From assembly GCA_018500005.2 (NCBI GenBank), contig JAHBAP020000335.1, forward strand, positions 1-7,470: a stretch of 7,470 nucleotides of DNA, given 5' to 3'. Positions within the stretch are counted from its first letter, which is position 1. Each line of letters opens with the position of its first letter. Below, one piece after another: positions 5,363 to 7,470 of this stretch. This stretch comes from Mycobacterium sp. Lineage in GTDB: Bacteria > Actinomycetota > Actinomycetes > Mycobacteriales > Mycobacteriaceae. A model generated the notes under the pieces. It did not search any database, was not told where the DNA came from, and was given only the letters and a program-made list of their open reading frames with translations. The translations under genes and the position numbers were made by a program.

Positions 5363-5971
5363 GTGACCTCAGTCGACCTCCGCGCCGAGACCCGCGCCTA
5401 CGCCCGGTCCCGGCTGCGCGAGCTAGCGCTGGACGCCGCTCGCGCGGTCGTCCTCGATCGGGGGTGGGCCGCGGTCCGGATGGGGGCCATCGCGACCGAT
5501 ATCGGCATCAGTCGCCAGAGCCTGCACGCCGAGTTCGGCACCAAAGAGGATCTCGGCAACGCCCTCGTCCTGCGTGAGATGGCGGAGTTCTTCGACGGCG
5601 TCGGTGAGCGTCTGGCCGCACATCCCGGCGACCTTTCCGGCGCGGTGTCCGACGCGGTGGAGTACATGCTTTCCGTTGCCCGCGACAACCCGCTGCTGGA
5701 GACGATCTTCACCCGGGCGGCGGCCGGCGGCGACGTCTCGCTGCTGTCACTGCTCACCGTCCGCGGCGAAGCGCTGCTGGACACCGCAACCGCCGTCGTC
5801 CGCGACTGGGTGATCTCGCAATGGCCGTCGGCCGATCCCACCGACGTGCGGGTGATGGTGGAAAGCGTTGTGCGCCTGTGCCAGAGCCACATCCTGACCC
5901 CGACGAAGCCGCCGTCGGACGTCGCCGCGGACCTCGCGCTGGTGGCCTGCCGCTGCCTGCGGATGGGTTAG
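5363..5971 (+). CDS. TetR/AcrR-family transcriptional regulator
   Basis: This 202-residue regulator has an N-terminal TetR DNA-binding domain: helix 1 in L-A-L-D-A-A-R-A-V-V-L-D-R-G-W, then the helix-turn-helix V-R-M-G-A-I-A-T-D-I-G-I-S-R-Q-S-L-H-A-E-F-G-T-K (about 38-61). The remainder (70-202) is helical and should form the ligand-binding and dimerisation domain. Its ending (E-S-V-V-R-L-C-Q-S-H-I-L-T-P-T-K-P-P-S) is like those of other mycobacterial TetR proteins. The frame is open far upstream, antisense to the P450 gene, but GTG 5363 is chosen because TetR domains begin about here and a TANNNT box lies 7 bp before it; an in-frame ATG at 5303 falls inside operator 1. It is divergent from the P450-ferredoxin operon, so it most likely represses that operon and itself. 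Ligand unknown, possibly the P450 substrate. Confidence 0.88.
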   Translation: MTSVDLRAETRAYARSRLRELALDAARAVVLDRGWAAVRMGAIATDIGISRQSLHAEFGTKEDLGNALVLREMAEFFDGVGERLAAHPGDLSGAVSDAVEYMLSVARDNPLLETIFTRAAAGGDVSLLSLLTVRGEALLDTATAVVRDWVISQWPSADPTDVRVMVESVVRLCQSHILTPTKPPSDVAADLALVACRCLRMG

Positions 5972-5972
5972 A

Positions 5973-6017
5973 CCTCACGCAGACAAAGCGCGGGTGAGGC
6001 TCTGCGTGGCTCCTCAC
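5973..6017. terminator. Bidirectional terminator region with competing hairpins
   Basis: This stretch between two convergent genes holds CCTCAC (5973-5978), GTGAGG (5994-5999) and CCTCAC again (6012-6017), so the central copy can pair with either flank. In addition CACGCAGA (5976-5983) pairs perfectly with TCTGCGTG (6001-6008). These folds exclude one another. There is no T-tract on either strand. Position between two stop codons (5971 and 6031) makes termination the simplest role. Confidence 0.5.
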
Positions 6018-6030
6018 TCGACGCGTGAAA

Positions 6031-7272
6031 TCAGTCGATCAGACCCAGCTCTGCCATCAGTTCCCAGTTGGCCACCAGCGCGGCGTACCGGGGCCAGTGG
6101 TGTTCCAGGTTCGGGGTGAGCACTCGCATGGCGGCCGGGAACGGTGCATACGCGACGTCCCAGTGGTGGGCGTGCGCCATGGCGAGATGGGTGTTCATCC
6201 CGATCGGCACGAGGGCCTGCTTCTGGGTGAGCTGCATATCGTTGTTGGCGTCATGGGAACTGAGCCGCACCGCGTCCATGAACTGGACGTTGGGCACTTC
6301 CAGCGGGGTGGTGGCACCGGTCAGGGCGAACAACGGGATGCCTAGGCCGTCCAGGTAGGAGGCGTGTTTACGGTTGAAGGCCTCGCGGACCTCGGTGCGC
6401 AGATCGTTGATGGCGCCCTTGACGTCGTACTCGTCGAGCCGGCGCACCCCGACTTTGTTCAGCATGGCCCCGCTTATCACCGACAGCAGGGTGCTGAGGT
6501 ACTCGTAGGAGTCCTCGATGGGCAGATCTTTTATCTGACTGTAGATCCCGTCGGCGGTATAGGAGCCGCCGGCCGCCCCCGCCCAGGTGAACACCCCTTT
6601 GATCCGGTCGTGGTACTCGGGGTGATGCACCAGGAAAGACAGGATGTCCGGAGTGCCCTTGCTGTAGCCAAGCAGGAATACTTTGTCGGGCTTTTCGAGT
6701 TCGGCACTGGGCTTGCCCTTGGCATCCAGGCCCTCGCCTCGGAAGGCCGCCTCGATATCGGCTTCATTGGCCTCGCATGACCGCATCGGGTGGATGTCGG
6801 CGCGGAGATAGCGCCAGCCGCGTTCGGCGAAAAGCCTTTCGGCCTCAACGGGAAACGCGTGCGCGTCGGAATGTAACAGCCCGGTGAGCAGGCCGCCGCA
6901 GATGATCAGCGTGGTGTTCTCGATCGGGTCATGCTGTGCGGCAGGCATTTCCGCCTGCCACTCGCTGATCGGGGCGTCCTTGAGGAAGCGCTCGGCGATC
7001 GCCTGGCGCGGATTGGACTTCTTCAACAGGCCCGGCAGCGGAAGGCCGGACAGTAGCAGCGGTTTGGAGGCGTAGTCCACCGCTTTGGAGTCCTTGATGG
7101 CCTCCTGGATGAACAGGTTGCGCCACCGGCGGGCGATCCATCCCTTGACCCAGGGGTCCTTGATGGCGTGCGGGTCGGCGGTGAGGAGTTCCCGGACGCC
7201 GGCGATGACGGCCGAATAGTCCTGCGCCGCTTCTTGTTCGGCGAGTTCGGTGGTCAGTTCGGTGATCTGCAT
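6031..7272 (-). CDS. Alpha/beta hydrolase-fold protein with G-Y-S-K-G nucleophile elbow
   Basis: This 413-residue protein has an alpha/beta hydrolase core. A strand leading to C-G-G-L-L-T-G (125-131) is a likely oxyanion region, and K-V-F-L-L-G-Y-S204-K-G-T-P-D is the G-x-S-x-G elbow with S204 as presumed nucleophile. Near the C-terminus, H-A-H-H-W-D (367-372) offers the catalytic histidine (H369 or H370); the acid cannot be placed with confidence. The first approximately 115 residues are a helical, charged region outside the core. No signal peptide or membrane segment is seen. The ATG at 7272 has GAGGA 5 bp upstream, overlapping the stop codon of the dehydrogenase gene 9 bp away, so the two are probably one operon with coupled translation. 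The sequence suggests an esterase, lipase or thioesterase but not a substrate. I do not recognise a characterised member. Confidence 0.75.
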   Translation of the reverse strand: MQITELTTELAEQEAAQDYSAVIAGVRELLTADPHAIKDPWVKGWIARRWRNLFIQEAIKDSKAVDYASKPLLLSGLPLPGLLKKSNPRQAIAERFLKDAPISEWQAEMPAAQHDPIENTTLIICGGLLTGLLHSDAHAFPVEAERLFAERGWRYLRADIHPMRSCEANEADIEAAFRGEGLDAKGKPSAELEKPDKVFLLGYSKGTPDILSFLVHHPEYHDRIKGVFTWAGAAGGSYTADGIYSQIKDLPIEDSYEYLSTLLSVISGAMLNKVGVRRLDEYDVKGAINDLRTEVREAFNRKHASYLDGLGIPLFALTGATTPLEVPNVQFMDAVRLSSHDANNDMQLTQKQALVPIGMNTHLAMAHAHHWDVAYAPFPAAMRVLTPNLEHHWPRYAALVANWELMAELGLID

Positions 7273-7277
7273 GCGCG

Positions 7278-7282
7278 TCCTC
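7278..7282 (-). promoter_or_regulatory. Ribosome-binding site of the hydrolase gene, overlapping the upstream stop codon
   Basis: On the minus strand TAGAGGA combines the dehydrogenase stop codon (TAG, 7284-7282) with a GAGGA Shine-Dalgarno (7282-7278), 5 bp before the ATG at 7272. This arrangement suggests that ribosomes finishing the dehydrogenase restart on the hydrolase. Confidence 0.6.
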
Positions 7283-7470
7283 TACAGGCTGAGGGATTCC
7301 CGGGCTTCGCTGAGTGCCTTGGCCGAACCTTGCAGGCCGAGGAGTTCGTTGACCGACAGTGGCACCTCGAGTACCTGGCCGGCGCCGGACCGCGACACCA
7401 GTGTGGGGAGCGAGAGTGCGACGTCGGTGAGTTGGTATGCACCGGTCTGCACCGTGGAGATCGGCATTAC
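7282..7470 (-). CDS. Lactate/malate dehydrogenase family, C-terminal part (cut by window edge)
   Basis: The minus strand is open from the right edge to a TAG at 7284-7282, giving the last 62 residues of a longer protein. V-M-P-I-S-T-V-Q-T-G-A-Y, then D-V-A-L-S-L-P-T-L-V-S-R-S-G and V-L-E-V-P-L-S-V-N-E-L, reproduce the order of the C-terminal domain of L-lactate dehydrogenases (usual pattern: P-V-S-T...G-x-Y...D-V-x-L-S-x-P-x-V-V-G-R-x-G...I-P-L-S-x-x-E). A final helix, S-A-K-A-L-S-E-A-R-E-S-L, ends the protein. The NAD-binding domain, catalytic His and substrate-specificity loop lie outside the window, so lactate versus malate cannot be settled; the S-T and P-L-S context favours lactate dehydrogenase. 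Family members are about 310 residues, so roughly 80% is missing. It probably heads, or is part of, the operon with the hydrolase. Confidence 0.78.
   Translation of the reverse strand, partial: VMPISTVQTGAYQLTDVALSLPTLVSRSGAGQVLEVPLSVNELLGLQGSAKALSEARESLSL

Overview
The window looks like chromosomal DNA from a high-GC actinomycete, most likely a Mycobacterium/Mycolicibacterium-type organism. This is inferred from the strong GC bias, a CYP135-like P450, a CYP124-like P450 paired with a 3Fe-4S ferredoxin, mycobacterial-style TANNNT -10 elements placed about 7-8 bp before start codons (leaderless arrangement), and a TTG start. I see no tRNA, rRNA, CRISPR array, insertion sequence, phage gene or attachment site.

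Layout. (1) 1-581, minus: N-terminal 193 residues of a CYP135-like cytochrome P450, cut by the window edge. It is divergent, across 50 bp, from (2) 632-2050, plus: a cytosolic type I sulfatase with the C-T-P-S-R formylglycine signature. (3) 2051-2218 is an intergenic leader with a perfect TATAAT box and two strong hairpins. It precedes (4) 2219-2854, plus: a small von Willebrand factor A protein with an intact MIDAS, started by TTG. (5) 2859-3743, minus: a six-helix YihY/YhjD-like membrane protein, convergent with the vWA gene across 4 bp. A large, nearly perfect hairpin lies inside its 3' end. (6) 3765-3956, minus: a [3Fe-4S] ferredoxin, and (7) 3953-5248, minus: a CYP124-like P450, joined by an ATGA stop/start overlap. 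(8) 5363-5971, plus: a divergent TetR-family regulator. The 114-bp region between (7) and (8) holds two similar palindromes suited to binding a TetR dimer. (9) 6031-7272, minus: an alpha/beta hydrolase with a G-Y-S-K-G elbow, convergent with the regulator. It is preceded, 9 bp away on the same strand, by (10) the C-terminal 62 residues of a lactate/malate dehydrogenase (7282-7470).

How the parts fit. The clearest functional unit is regulator | P450-ferredoxin(-membrane protein): the ferredoxin passes electrons to the P450, their translation is coupled, and the divergent TetR protein probably controls both directions from the shared intergenic region. No ferredoxin reductase is in view, so one must be supplied from elsewhere. 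The CYP135-like P450/sulfatase pair and the dehydrogenase/hydrolase pair are separate units. None of the substrates can be read from the sequence. Most of the window is ordinary accessory metabolism. The non-coding structures (vWA leader, hairpin in the membrane protein gene, tandem operators) are what deserve a second look.
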